From positions 1-26,495 of the forward strand of contig MU633731.1 in assembly GCA_026770595.1 (NCBI GenBank): a stretch of DNA of 26,495 bases. Reading direction: 5' to 3'. Positions 1-9,958 of this stretch are shown here, in pieces. The notes beneath the pieces were generated by a model, which had not been told where the DNA came from, made no database searches, and worked only from the letters and a program-made list of their open reading frames with translations. The first letter of the stretch is position 1. Every line of letters starts with the position of its first letter. The translations under genes were made by a program, and so were the position numbers. Origin of the DNA: Ochromonadaceae sp. CCMP2298. Lineage: Eukaryota; Sar; Synurophyceae; Ochromonadales; Ochromonadaceae.

Positions 1-451
1 TATACCTATATATTATCTTTGCCGCATTACTACATGGGTGCAGCAGCATCTTGGAGCACGCCTGCGCGCGTCGATACAAGATTGAATCCAGGCATGCCTG
101 CGCAGCACCTCGTGAGGCCCTTTTGGTAAAATATGTAGTCAATATGCATATAAAAGCAGGAAATACCGAATGGGCCTCGCGAGACGCACAGTGCCAGCCT
201 CTAGACGATCTACAATACACTACAGGGCAAGAATCTCGAGCAGGTCGAAATCTCAGCCCACCGTGCTGGAAAGGTCCCGCAGCACCCTGTGACGCCCCAT
301 ACCCCCCTTACAATAGGTTATCTTTGATACCTAAGCAGAGAGTAGAATGGGGGGGTGGGGGAGATATATGCTACAAGTGCGCGATTTCAATACTGACCGG
401 TGTAGCCATTCCTGACCATTTTTGGGAGTCCTCTAGCGAAGTCCACCATGG

Positions 452-530
452 AGGGAAACTGACCCAACTGAATAAATCTGTTAGAAAGGTGTATAGAAAT
501 CATTAATTAACTAATTGGGTCAGTTTCCCT
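452..530. repeat. 16-bp perfect inverted repeat around a 47-nt loop
   Basis: The left arm 452-467 (agggaaactgacccaa) is the exact reverse complement of 515-530. The 47-nt interior is AT-rich. No target-site duplication is obvious beside the arms. It could be a small terminal-inverted-repeat element or a stem-loop; the sequence alone does not decide. Confidence 0.8.
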
Positions 531-667
531 GCCACTCTCCGACCTCAGGCTGCGATCTTGGGAAGCAGGAAACCAAATGACTCCACCAGAGGTCCAGAGG
601 CTCCTTACCTGGTCGCTTTTCTCCGTTGTTTCCCGCTACGCACTTCCCCAGGAGGCCTATCTGGGAG

Positions 668-704
668 ATTTCAGATGACCATTCGCGCCCGCCCCATCTG
701 AAAT
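668..704. repeat. 10-bp inverted repeat
   Basis: The arm atttcagatg at 668-677 is matched by its reverse complement at 695-704, with a 17-nt GC-rich spacer. It is short enough that it may be chance. Confidence 0.5.
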
Positions 705-959
705 GGCTACGATATCTGAACAACTTGTGGAGCGCGTAGATAATGGACGAAGTGCTCATGAGGACATTTTCCAGGATTTCGGCGGACCCCAAAAATACGG
801 GAGTTGTGCAGACGCCACGCACAGAAACGGCTTTTTTGAACATAGCCGACGCCAGTGATGGTACAGTGTGATGGACTAAGGATTCTCATACCTGATCTGT
901 GTATCGATGCCAGTTTGTCGGACACAGATCACAAAAGAAAAAACTGAAACGTTGAAAAA

Positions 960-997
960 GGCGCCCCGAAAAAATTAAGGGCGCCTGTAAGGCGCCC
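960..997. repeat. GC-rich hairpin cluster at the 3' side of the GT61 gene
   Basis: Three 7-nt elements alternate: ggcgccc (960-966), gggcgcc (979-985) and ggcgccc (991-997). The middle copy can pair with either neighbour, with an A-rich loop on the left or a 5-nt loop on the right. This gives two mutually exclusive stems about 100 nt beyond the minus-strand stop codon. Confidence 0.6.
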
Positions 998-1086
998 CAA
1001 ACGCTGTTCGGAGAGAATTAGCAGAGGCTGAAGCCAATAAATCACCCTACTGCCCACTACTGCTCCACTGCTGCTGCCCCCGGCTG

Positions 1087-2890
1087 CTACTTCAAGAGGA
1101 AGCGCATGAAGTTCGCCGCCTCCTTGGTGACTTGAAGGGGGTCCAGGGGCTGCTTGCCCTTCCAGTCGTAGTAGTGCAGCAGGTGGTGCACGCCGAAGAC
1201 CGCGCCCAGCGACCCGTGGTACCCGCACAGCGGCAGCATGCGCCCGTCAAACTGGCCCATAATCTCCACCACCAAGCTGCCCACAGGCATGAACATGATG
1301 TTGGTCAGCCCGGCGCCGTGCAGGCCCACCAGCATCTGCGCGGAGCTGTAGAGCAGCACCTGGCAGGCCACGCAGTCAGCCCAGCGCTCGTCCTCGGAGT
1401 TAATCAGCACCACCTCCACACCTGGAAATCCCGTCTGCAGCGCCTTCTGGAAGGCCAGGGCCTGGGGGTCGGCCCAGAAGCGCCACGTTGAGCACTCCTT
1501 CTCACTGCGGCAGGGTCGGTGCTGCAGAACGATGCGCTATGCCATGTGCCGAGAGGGGGGGGGAAGAGAGGTGGGGAAAAGAGAGGGGGGGGAAGAGAGG
1601 TGGGGGAGTTAGTGAAATGATGCATCACGAGGGAAGAAGGAGTGTCAACTGGTGCAGTGCAAGCACCCCCCACTGCCTGCTGCCAACTGCCAGTGTGCTT
1701 ACCCTCCTTCTCCCGCCGCCCCGCAGCATCTTCATCATGTCCTCCGGCAGGTCCTTCGCCCCCTGCACCACCCTCAGCGCCTCCCTGCGCATGAAGTCCA
1801 CCAGCAGGCGCAACTCCAGCGCAGAAGCGAGTGGGTAGTTGCACTTAACTGCGCGGGGCAGTAAAACCTCATCCGCCAAAACAACCCCCGACACGAATCG
1901 GTCCTCGCCCAGGCCCAGCAGGCGCAGCAGGTGTCCACGCAGCCGCACGCCCTTGCCCGCGCGTCCCTCTTTGGCGTACTGGTCGAAGCGGCGGATGTGG
2001 ATCTTCACATCGGGGTTGGCGCGCAGGAAGGGGATGCTGCGCGCTAGGCGGCTGAGGGAATCCACCAGGAAGTGATGGAAGTTGTGGTCCCATGCAGCGC
2101 TGATCACCAGCACGCGGCTGTGCCTGGTGAGCGGCGTGCGCACCGCGTCCATGCAGCCTGACATGTTGAAGGACGCTAGCAGAGCCTGCGTCTCTGCGTC
2201 CACTGCACCCCCCACTGCCGCCGCGACCACATCTGTGCCCGTGCCTGTGCCATTGACAGTGGGGAGGTTCTTCCACTGGGAGGGCCAGGTGGCGCCCTTA
2301 TCCTTGAAGCTCTTGTGGCACTTGTTCCACCACTTCCTACCAATGAACTTGAAGATGGTCTCGCACCCCTCGATTGGCTGGAAGTAGCCGCAGGGCAGAC
2401 CCACGATGCCCGTCTCGTGGATCAGCGCGTGCGCCGCCCGGATAGTGTAGAACTCCACGTTGTGCCTGTATTTGGAGTAGATCTCGACTGAAGTCTCGCC
2501 AGTCAGCCGAGCCACGCGCACGCAGTTGCGCTTGTCGTTGCGCGGGTGGTCCTTGGCTAGCTGCCAGCTGTTGGAGGTTTGGTTGGCCCACCGGTCCGCG
2601 ATGGACTTGCCCGCCACCAGCCCCAACCCCAGCATGGGGTTGCTGCTGGTGAGCGTGGGGGGTATATTCTTGAAGGCTTGCAGCTCGACCTGGTTGGGCT
2701 TCATGTCCATCACCTGCAGCGTGTTGGACGCCGCCGCCACCGTCGACGTGGAACTGATCAGCTGCTGCGGGCAGTTGCCGAAGGCGTTTTGCGCTATCGA
2801 GACTGTGAGATTCTGCCACTGACCGGAGATACAGCCCATGCACACGATCAGCAGGAGCACCCAGCAGCGCAGGGACTTGCGCGGCGCCAT
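1087..2890 (-). CDS. GT61-family (DUF563-like) glycosyltransferase, 2 exons
   Basis: A type II membrane glycosyltransferase, expected to act in the Golgi or ER lumen on glycans of secreted or wall material. Exon 1 is 2890-1703 and exon 2 is 1521-1087; the 181-nt GT-AG intron is in phase 0, giving 540 residues. ATG 2890 is the first ATG of the open frame and is followed at once by a hydrophobic anchor (CWVLLLIVCMGCISG, residues about 8-22). Several N-glycosylation sequons follow. The catalytic half has WDHNFHHFLVD (267-277) and, in exon 2, LINSEDERW (435-443) and HGAGLTN (464-470) followed by PVGSLVVEI, the usual C-terminal block of GT61 enzymes. Members include plant beta-1,2-xylosyltransferase and EOGT; the donor sugar cannot be read from the sequence. 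It is transcribed head-to-head with the TTLL gene. The family call is firm, the substrate unknown. Confidence 0.85.
1522..1702 (-). other. Intron of the GT61 gene
   Basis: The 181-nt intron has donor GTAAGC and acceptor TTCTGCAG and lies between codons in phase 0. Its 3' half is a polypyrimidine tract built from a near-perfect tandem duplication (1551-1576 and 1581-1606). Joining the exons restores the GT61 C-terminal block. Confidence 0.88.
1551..1606. repeat. Tandem 26-nt purine/pyrimidine repeat within the intron
   Basis: Two copies of a unit starting gagaggggggg and ending aagagaggtgggg lie at 1551-1576 and 1581-1606, separated by aaaa. On the transcribed strand this is a long polypyrimidine tract just upstream of the acceptor, so it probably serves splicing. 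Confidence 0.8.
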
Positions 2891-3376
2891 GGCTGCTGCC
2901 TCGATGTGTTGGAGGTTGCGACCGGACGGTTGTCGCGGGCGACAGAGGACGCGCTGGACCAAGACCGAGTCTGAGCCGCAAGAGCTCGCGCCTGTCCAAC
3001 CCCGTGCCAGCGGAGAGAAGGAGCTGTGAGCTCGAGAAATGCTAGAACGCAGCACTGGCAGAGCGAGTGAACCAATGCCAGAATACGTGTAGGAAGGGCC
3101 TTGGTCTTCAGATGGCGATAAAATTGTGCAGAGACCGAATTATAGTTGCACGAAAATGGGACAAAAGGGGGGGACCTCTTTTACAACGGCTCGCTCTGAA
3201 TGTTGTCGATGTGAAGCTGGAGCTCTTCTACCAGCTGTGGCCGAACTGCTGTCGCTCAGCTGCAGCATCTACAGCAGTTCTGGCACTCTGCGGGCGCTTC
3301 TATTCGACCGTGGGATTCGGGTCTGATCAGAATCGCTAACAGCGGCCCCACGCGTCTTTCGGAAGCTCTTAGAACG
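2891..3376. promoter_or_regulatory. Divergent spacer between GT61 (-) and TTLL (+)
   Basis: This is 486 nt between the two start codons and must hold both 5' UTRs and promoters. No TATA box or clear shared element was found. The left part is GC-rich and the part near 3100-3180 is AT-richer with a run of G. Confidence 0.4.
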
Positions 3377-3853
3377 ATGGAGAAGGAGAAGCCGTTTCTG
3401 TATACTGATCTCATCCCGCCAGATGAAGTGGCCAACTACCAACCCGACGACGAGGACGATGTCATTCCGATCCGGACCTGGTCCAGAGGCAACCCCTACA
3501 ATATCGAGGGCGGATCGTTTCTCTCCGCAGGCCGGAAGGCTTACGAGAGAGAGTCAGGGTCGACGGACGGTATGTTGAACTATACTTCCATCGAGCAGAC
3601 CTTCGAGGACCAGGAGAAGGCCATGGTCAAGAAGGGCAAGAGCAAGCACGAAGAGTCTGGGATGGAGTATGCGGAGGAGTTCGAGCGGGAGTATGAGGGA
3701 GAGGAGAGTGGCGGCGAGGTGGGAGAGGAGGGGGATGGGGGGGAGGAGGACGATGGAGACGAGGAGGAGATCATGCCTTCTTATGGAGCCCGGGTGTCCA
3801 TGGAGGGCGACCAGGTGAACATGGGCGAAGACTATGAGGAAGATGAGGAGGAC

Positions 3854-3887
<34 letters not shown>

Positions 3888-6800
3888 GGGAAGAGTGGGA
3901 GGAGGGGGAAGAGAACGAGGAGGAGGGGGAGGAGGGGCAGGACCAGCTGTTCGAGGAGGTGGCTCTGTCTCCCAAGGAGCTAGACCTGCTGGCCTCTGGT
4001 CCTGCGGAGGGTCTGGAGGATCTGCTGCACATTATGGGCGAGTACGATGAACTGGTCAACTACCTTGACAGTCCCCGGAAAGACAAGAAGGGGGGCCAGG
4101 GGGATAGCGGCAGCAAGCGCGCCCGCGCAGCGGCCACGATGGCAGGCTTGAAGCAGGGGGAGAAGGGGAAGGGGCTGAAGGGGAAACAAAGTCACTCCAA
4201 GGCCTCGTCGCTGCTGGACGGGGACGAGGTTTCTTCTGGGGACAGCGAGGCCTCCCCCGCATCGCACGCCCTCACCCTGCACGCGTTGCACCGGCAGACC
4301 AAGAGCATTGTCGCGGCGGCCGCGGGGGTGTCTGGGGCTGGGGCGGGATCTGGGGCGGGATCTGGGGCAGTGTCTGGGGCGGGCAAGAAGCAGGCCACTG
4401 CCCCCAAGCGCGTGCCCCGCAAAGTGCACGAGGACCTTGGCATGGGCGGCGGCCCTGGTGCTGGCTTTGGTGCTGGGTTTGGGTTCGGGGCAGAGGGAGA
4501 CCTGGATGAGCGAGTGCCCCGGAAGGTCAATAAGGGCGGCAAGGGTAATGGCAAGAAGAAGCTGTTCGGGTACGCCAAAGAGCAGGCATTGCAGGAGGCG
4601 ATCAAGAACAAGGTAGTGGGTATGGAGGGGCGGGTGGCTAGGAAGAACAAAGCCTACCTGGCGTCGCTGGCCGAGGGGCGGCGCAGGGAGGAGGAGGAGA
4701 TTAGCAAAGAGCTGGAGCGAGCACAACAGCGGAGGAAGAAATTCAAAGAGGCTTTGTTGGAGAAGGCGCTGAGAGCCAGGCAGTTGCAGGAGCAGGAGGA
4801 GGCGGCGCTGGAGATGGAGGACCAGAGTGCGGGTGCGGGGGTGGGGGCGTCGCCGGGCGCAGGCTCGCCCGGCCGTCCGAAGAAGAAGAAGGAGGAGGGT
4901 CAGGGGGGATCGGGCAGCAAGGTACCTGGTTTCCTTGCCCCTACGCGTGCCTGCCCCTCGGTGCAGCCGAGGACTGCCGCGCAGGTGGTGTTCACGGAGG
5001 AGGATCTGGTCAGGCAGGAGGCGGAGAAGCGTGACCACATTGCCGGCATCAGACGAAAATTCAAGGAGCAACATAAGAAGATCTTGCTAGCGCTGGCGAC
5101 CAAGAAGCAGGAGGAGGAGCGCAGGGTGGAGGGGGAGGTGCTAAGGGAGGCGGCGATGAAGGAGAGGAAGAGGATCAAGCTGCAGCGTATGCTGGAGCAG
5201 AAGCAGGACAGACAGGAGGCGGGGTCGGCAGATGACGCTGGAGTTGAGGGAGCGGGAGTGGAGCGCAGACCAGTACCCCCCAAGGCGCCCCACTCTGCAG
5301 GTTTTGTGCGCGGAGCTAGCGCGCCCGTGGCTTCTGACGCCTCTGACGGGGCCTCTGACGCAGACAGGCGCGGCGCTGCGGGGGGCGGGCTAGCTGCTAT
5401 CCGTCGACGCGCCCGGTCGCTCAGCCAGCCAAATGCACCGGGCAGCAGTGCGGAGGGGCAGGGGGGTCAGGGGCTGTTGGCGCAACAGCGGCTGGCCCTA
5501 CAGGAGGAAAGAGAGGCGGTAGACACGGCGGAGGGGCTGGAGCGCGAGGCTGCGCAGAGGCAGGTGCGCAAGGCTGCATCGAAGGAGCAGCACGCCAAGC
5601 TGTCCTCCTACCTCACGGGCATCGCTGAGAAGCGCAAGGAGGAGGAGGGGGAGCGCAAAAGGAAGGAGGAGAGGGCGCGCAAGCGTAAGGACCTTCTTAG
5701 CAGCCGCCTGATGCAGGAGGCAGCGGAGCGCAAGCTTATGGGGGTGCAGGACGACCTACCTAGGGCAGAAAGGGCAGAGCCCGATAGAGCAGAGCGCGAA
5801 AAGGAGAGGGCAGAGAGGGCGGAGAGGGAGCGGGTAGAGAGGGTGGAGAAGGTGGAGAGCAGGCGGCCGGAGGAGCAGAAGCCCCCCAGACAGTCTGCCT
5901 TCGCCTCTGCAGTGGAGGCTAAGGAAGCACGCGAGGCCAGGGATGCCAGAGAATTAAGGGATGCTGCTAGGGATGGGGCCAGATTGGCGGCAAGGGAGGC
6001 AGCGAGGGAGGCTAAGGAGAAGCCCAGGAAGGAGGAGAAGCCGGAGAGGGAGAGGGCTGAGAGGGATAAGACGGAGAGGCCTGAGCGGAGTGAGAAGGAG
6101 AAGTCTGACAGAGCGGAGAGGGAGAAGAAGCGTCGCAGTGAGCTTTCTTCCTCCACCGAATTCGACAGCAAGGACAAGGACGGCAGCAAAGAGAATCGCG
6201 AGAATCGCGAGAACAAGGAGAACCGGGAGAGCTACGTCTCAAACGTGCCTGCTAGAGACTTCGCCGACTGGAAGCGCAAAAACGGCTGTCCTGCTGATGC
6301 GCAGGTGTTCGCAATGACTGGCTGGTATCCCTGCGTTAAAGAGGCCCTCCTACAGAGAGGCTGGTTCTTCAACCCCGACTCCGCCTCCTCACACTTCCAC
6401 CTCAAGTGGACCCTGCGCTCAATCGACGTGGCCCAGGAGGTCCTTCTGCCCTGGCAGCTGACCAACCACTACCTCAAGAACGTAGCGATCACCACCAAGG
6501 CTGGCCTGATCAAGTCCCTGCAGAGTCTAGTGTGGACAGCAGACGTGGACGCGAACGACATCATTCCCAGGGGCTATGACCTGTCCAACACGGGGGAGAT
6601 GCAGGCCTTCATTGACGACTTCAGATGCCAGAAGGCGGAGGGTGTGCTGAAGAATCTGTACCTATTGATGACTGGGGTGGAGGCGCCAGACCTGGGCAGG
6701 GACAGTAGAGGAGGGGGGGCCAAGATGCATGCTGCTGTTATGGAGCTGGCGGACGAGGCAGAAGGGGTAGAGGAAGGAGCAGAGGAAGGGGTAGATGATA

Positions 6801-8839
6801 GGGCTGATGATGGGGTAGAGGAGTCAACGGAATCGTCCGTCGGCACCATCCAGTCGCCCAAGCAGCAAAACGATGCAACCACTACTGTCACTGCAACTGC
6901 CGTTGTCACGGCTGGCGCTGTCGCTGCCACCGCTGCCACTGGTGCGGAGGGGCAGGACGAGATCGAGCTGCCCCCCACGCCGCTGCTGCTCTCCTCCTGC
7001 CGCGTCAACAGCGCGGTCTTCGAGGCTGCCTGCTGCGTGCTGGAGAAGCAAGTGAGGCCCTACGAAGACAATTATGTCGACGACGTGCAGCACGGGGAAA
7101 AGGCGGTGTCAGACCTGGAGTGGGAGCTGCTCGCCTACTGTGTCCAGAGCATACACGAGCTGCCCCCCGACGTGCCCGAGGCCGTAGATGCCTTTCTAAG
7201 AGATAGGGAGGATCCGGACAACAAGCCCTCTGTGCAGCAGCAGCGCGATAAGCGCAGGCAGCATCGGATAGACGAGGAGGCGCGCGAGCAGGCTGGGCAG
7301 ATGATAAAGCAGTGTCGGGAGCTAACACAGGAGGACCTACAGCGGATGCACTACCTGCTGTGCTCCCTGCTGCAGCGCGGGCAGGCAGGCATCAACGGCG
7401 CCTGCAGCTCCAACATGTGGATCGTCAAGCCCGCCGCCAAGTCCCGAGGTAGGGGCATCTCCACCTTCGCCGACCTACCCAAGCTACTCAAGTACGTAGA
7501 TGCGGGCTCGGGGCGGTACGGGGGTTCCCAGTGGGTGGTGCAGAAGTACATCGAGAACCCTTTGACGATCGCTAAGCGCAAGTTCGATCTGCGTCAGTGG
7601 GTGGTAGTGACCAACTGGAATCCCCTGACGATCTACTACTACGACGAGTGCTATGCGCGCTTCGGCGTGGACGAGTACTCCACCGACGCGGCTGACCTTG
7701 AGAACAGCTTCGTGCACCTAGTGAACAACTCGATCACCAAGAACTCAGCCAACTTCAACAAGGGCTTCGAGGCGGAGAATGGAGAGAGGGTAGAGGGGTA
7801 CATGTGGGACTACGCACAGTTCTCCAAGTTCGTCAAGCATCAGTCAGGGTCCGATTTGATGGATTCGAAGATCCGACCGCGCATGAAGGAGATCGTCACG
7901 TGGTCCCTGATGTGTGCATCGGAGACCATCGAGCACCGAAAGAACTCGTGGGAGCTGTACGGCTTCGACTTCATGATCGACGACGCCTACAACGCCTGGC
8001 TGATCGAGATAAACTCCTCACCCGCGTGCGACTACTCCACCCCCGTTACAGAGCGGTACGTACAAAAAGCACTGGTGGAGCTGCTGGCAGTGGTGCTGGA
8101 CACGCGTGAGTGGGATGCAGCACCCAAGAAGGGCCGTGGGGATGCCCCTGCTACTGGGGGGTGGGAGAAGATCTACCAGGGGCCTTTGCTGGACATGCCT
8201 GTGGGCGCGTTTGGCACGGATATGAGCCTGAAGGGGGAGGGGGTGAAGGGTCTGCCGAGAGCCTCTCAGGGGCAGACCCTGCAGCTGGACGTGAGCAGCA
8301 AGCTGACGTCGGGCAGGAGTTTGCGCGCGAGCTCGGAGAAACTGCCGCAGGGGGCGCAGGCCTCCCCCAACCGCCCCCCGCGCCCTACCCGCCAGCTCAG
8401 CAGCGGTGCGGGTATGGGAGTGGGCAGTGCAGAAGGTGCTAGCTACGGGGCGCGGCGGGCAGCAGGCGGGGGCACAGCACAGCACATCTCAGAGGAGGGG
8501 GGCGGGGAGGGGCAGGAGGACGGGGAAGGGGAGACGCCTACCTGCTCGGACGAGGGGGAGGGGGGAGCTTTTGACGATTCTGACGACGACTCGTCTGCAG
8601 GCAGGACCCGGCAGCCCAAACCCAAGGTTATGCTGAGCTCGCTGACCAAGGGACAAGCGAAGGCGAAGGTGTCCCCTCGCGGCGAAGACGTGGGTGTTGG
8701 CGGGGGTATGGGTGGGGGTATGGGCGGGGGCGGGGGCGTGTTGGGCGTGGTGGGTCGCGGGGCCAGTAGCAGGGGCATGAAGGTGGGGTCCACAGCCGTA
8801 GCCCCCATCCCCATCAAGGTGTTCTCCGTGGAGTTCTAG
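3377..8839 (+). CDS. TTLL3/8-like tubulin glycylase with long N-terminal extension
   Basis: A tubulin-tyrosine-ligase-like ATP-grasp enzyme of the type that adds glycine to tubulin side chains in cilia. It has 1,820 residues in a single exon. Residues 1-950 are not catalytic: an acidic Glu/Asp stretch (about 100-195), Gly/Ala-rich linkers, then long charged Lys/Arg/Glu segments likely to form coiled coils. The TTL region spans about 954-1585, interrupted at about 1116-1200 by an acidic and Thr/Ala-rich insert. Visible ATP-grasp signatures are WIVKPAAKSRGRGI from W1348 (K1351), VVQKYIENP (K1390), KFDLRQWVVVTN (1402-1413) and WLIEINSSP (E1544, N1546). The pairing of SRGRGI with KFDLRQW and NPLTIYYYDECY resembles TTLL3/TTLL8 glycylases rather than glutamylases. 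A Gly/Ser-rich tail ends the protein. It implies a ciliated or flagellated organism. Glycylase versus another TTLL activity is inferred from motif resemblance only. Confidence 0.9.
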
Positions 8840-9189
8840 AACATTATAGAACAACAGCATCCACACCCACACCCGCGTTTCTAGAACTCCAGACTTCTTT
8901 GACCTGTAGATATCCAGACCTGTAGATCATTAACGAAGAGTATTACGTGTATCGTGTTGATTGGAGCTTTTCTTTTCCTACGCACTTTACAAAGGTCAGT
9001 TCGCGCCAGGCTGATGCAAGACACGCGAGAAATCAAAACTAAACTAAATAGAGGCTATCAGTAGGGCCGACGTGGGCTGGTTAGCTGTCCTGCAGACTGC
9101 GCGGCTCCCCTCTAGTGGCGACCGCAGCTCCTGTCCGGCTAGGTGGGCAGCTCGAATCAACCGGCTCGCGAGCTCCAAAACGCGCAGGT
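8840..9189. other. Convergent 3' spacer between TTLL and the OST4-like gene
   Basis: It holds the 3' UTRs of two genes facing each other. The 11-mer gacctgtagat occurs at 8901-8911 and again at 8917-8927. No RNA gene or canonical AATAAA was recognised. Confidence 0.5.
8901..8927. repeat. Short direct repeat in the TTLL 3' region
   Basis: Two exact copies of gacctgtagat (8901-8911, 8917-8927) start 16 nt apart, 60-90 nt after the TTLL stop codon. Confidence 0.7.
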
Positions 9190-9309
9190 CTAATCTTGCG
9201 CATCCTTGGGCGTGGCTGTCAGAACGTGATACAGCACTATCGAGGAAAAGGTAATGACGCCGAGGATGTTTACGAACACCATAAGGTTGGCATCCATGTC
9301 GTTCCCCAT
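9190..9309 (-). CDS. OST4-like small subunit of the oligosaccharyltransferase
   Basis: A 39-residue single-pass membrane protein, the expected size of OST4 (about 35-40 residues). OST4 is the smallest subunit of the ER oligosaccharyltransferase that transfers glycans to Asn; it stabilises the catalytic STT3 subunit with its neighbours. The core NILGVITFSSIVLYHVL followed by a short polar tail with Pro-Lys matches the family layout: short polar N-terminus, one transmembrane helix with LGV near its start, VLYH at its end, then a -PK- tail. ATG 9309 has A at -3 and G at +4; a second ATG at 9297 would give 35 residues and is equally possible. A longer open frame runs upstream to 9495 but its added residues look like translated 5' UTR. 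It sits tail-to-tail with TTLL. It fits an organism that N-glycosylates, in line with the GT61 gene nearby. Confidence 0.83.
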   Translation of the reverse strand: MGNDMDANLMVFVNILGVITFSSIVLYHVLTATPKDAQD

Positions 9310-9958
9310 AGTCGACGAGTGTGCACCGCTGTGGTGAGATGCAAAGAGCCTACTGTGTCCGCAAGCCAAGCACAACTGTAGCGGTAGAGCGCAACTGCTG
9401 GGGATGCCAAGGGGGCAGAGAGAGAGAGAGACCTCTTGTCTATTTGGGTCGCTCGGTGATGAAGGCACAAAAACTTTGGACTTCCGAAAATCCATGGACT
9501 AAGTTACACATTTTATATGGGAACTGCGCATAAATACCATATTTTAAACTGCTTCTTCAGCTCGACCATCTATGTTTAAAGTATTTCTGAGACAAGTCTT
9601 GTATGACAAATTGATACTTGTACACTGAGTGCAAGAGTGTCGCATTGAAAAATAGCCTATACAGCGATTTCTGTCCAAAAAATGGTCCCGTCCCCTTTTC
9701 TCGGTTTCCCCTATTTCAACCCTACCGGTAAGGTAAACATAAATATATACCCCTGTTCGGCCCGGAGGCCAGATTTTTTTTTTTGCAAAGAAGAGTTTTT
9801 AATTGTTTTATATTCATTACTTCTCACAAGGAAATGACGGCTGGAAAAGCTGATGTCAGCCGTATCAATTCAATATGTACACAATGAAAAAGAAGCACGA
9901 TTGCTGGTGCGAGAACCGCGATTTCCAAGATCCCGGTCCCACACATGAAAGCCTGACT
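9310..9958. other. Spacer between OST4-like start and BRM end
   Basis: AT-rich. It carries an (AG)7 tract at 9417-9430, a TACCGGTA palindrome at 9723-9730 and a T-run near 9774-9784. It should contain the OST4-like promoter and the BRM 3' UTR. No further gene was found. Confidence 0.55.
9417..9430. repeat. (AG)7 microsatellite
   Basis: Seven AG units in tandem, about 110 nt upstream of the OST4-like start codon, possibly in its 5' UTR or promoter. Confidence 0.8.

Larger units (their letters stand above)
1..1086. other. Spacer left of the GT61 gene
   Basis: No convincing gene was found on either strand. The longest open frame (51-506, +) starts at a non-ATG codon and encodes nothing recognisable. 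The stretch holds a 16-bp perfect inverted repeat (452-467 with 515-530), a 10-bp inverted repeat (668-677 with 695-704) and a GC-rich hairpin cluster (960-997). The last lies just beyond the stop of the minus-strand glycosyltransferase gene, so it is probably in or near its 3' UTR. Confidence 0.6.

Noticed and set aside
51-506. 151-codon open frame in the left spacer
   Set aside because: It starts at TTG, has no recognisable domain and lacks the GC-rich codon use of the real genes.
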